This document shows, piece by piece, positions 5,889-5,890 of a stretch of DNA of 5,890 bases. The stretch covers positions 1 to 5,890 of the forward strand of contig CAYWSE010000131.1 of NCBI GenBank assembly GCA_964461025.1. The letters are read 5' to 3'. The translations under genes and the position numbers were made by a program. Under the pieces are notes generated by a model, which was not told the origin of the DNA, searched no databases, and was given only the letters and a program-made list of their open reading frames with translations. How positions within the stretch are numbered: position 1 is the first letter of the stretch; every line of letters starts with the position of its first letter. The DNA comes from JAHBVL01 sp964461025 (GTDB lineage Bacteria > Chloroflexota > Chloroflexia > Thermomicrobiales > UBA6265).

Positions 5889-5890
5889 GC

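Overview
The window looks like ordinary chromosomal DNA from a GC-rich bacterium. Starts are often not ATG: GTG for ispH, the toxin remnant and the propeller gene, TTG for the sialidase-like gene. TGA is clearly a stop codon here. The gene mix (NodB deacetylase, IspH of the CWGV type, Asp-box propeller, DUF433/DUF5615 pair, secreted WD40-like propeller, small ABM-like protein) would fit Chloroflexota, perhaps near Thermomicrobiales. That assignment is a low-confidence impression, not an identification.

Layout. 1-651 (+) is the 3' part of a polysaccharide deacetylase whose 5' end lies outside the window. 651-685 is a tandem heptamer repeat that begins on the last base of its stop codon. 770-1756 (+) is ispH, complete, with all three cluster cysteines and the known active-site residues. 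1866-2936 (+) is a six-bladed sialidase-like propeller with four Asp boxes and no signal peptide. 3006-3251 (+) is a DUF433 antitoxin. Overlapping its stop, 3248-3625 (+) is a DUF5615 PIN-like toxin interrupted by one in-frame TGA. 3626-3720 is a short convergent junction with a 12-nt palindrome. 3721-5283 (-) is a secreted TolB/WD40-like propeller. 5284-5606 is a divergent intergenic region, and 5607-5888 (+) is a small ABM-like protein.

The genes do not form one pathway. The only clear functional unit is the DUF433/DUF5615 toxin-antitoxin pair, which is translationally coupled and now has a nonsense codon in the toxin. The first three genes point the same way but are separated by gaps of 109-118 nt, so they are probably separate transcription units. 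IspH is isoprenoid housekeeping. The deacetylase and the secreted propeller are probably cell-envelope or extracellular proteins.

I found no convincing new multi-gene system. The items most worth a second look are the interrupted toxin, the heptamer repeat, and a small hairpin that could mask the ribosome binding site of the last gene.
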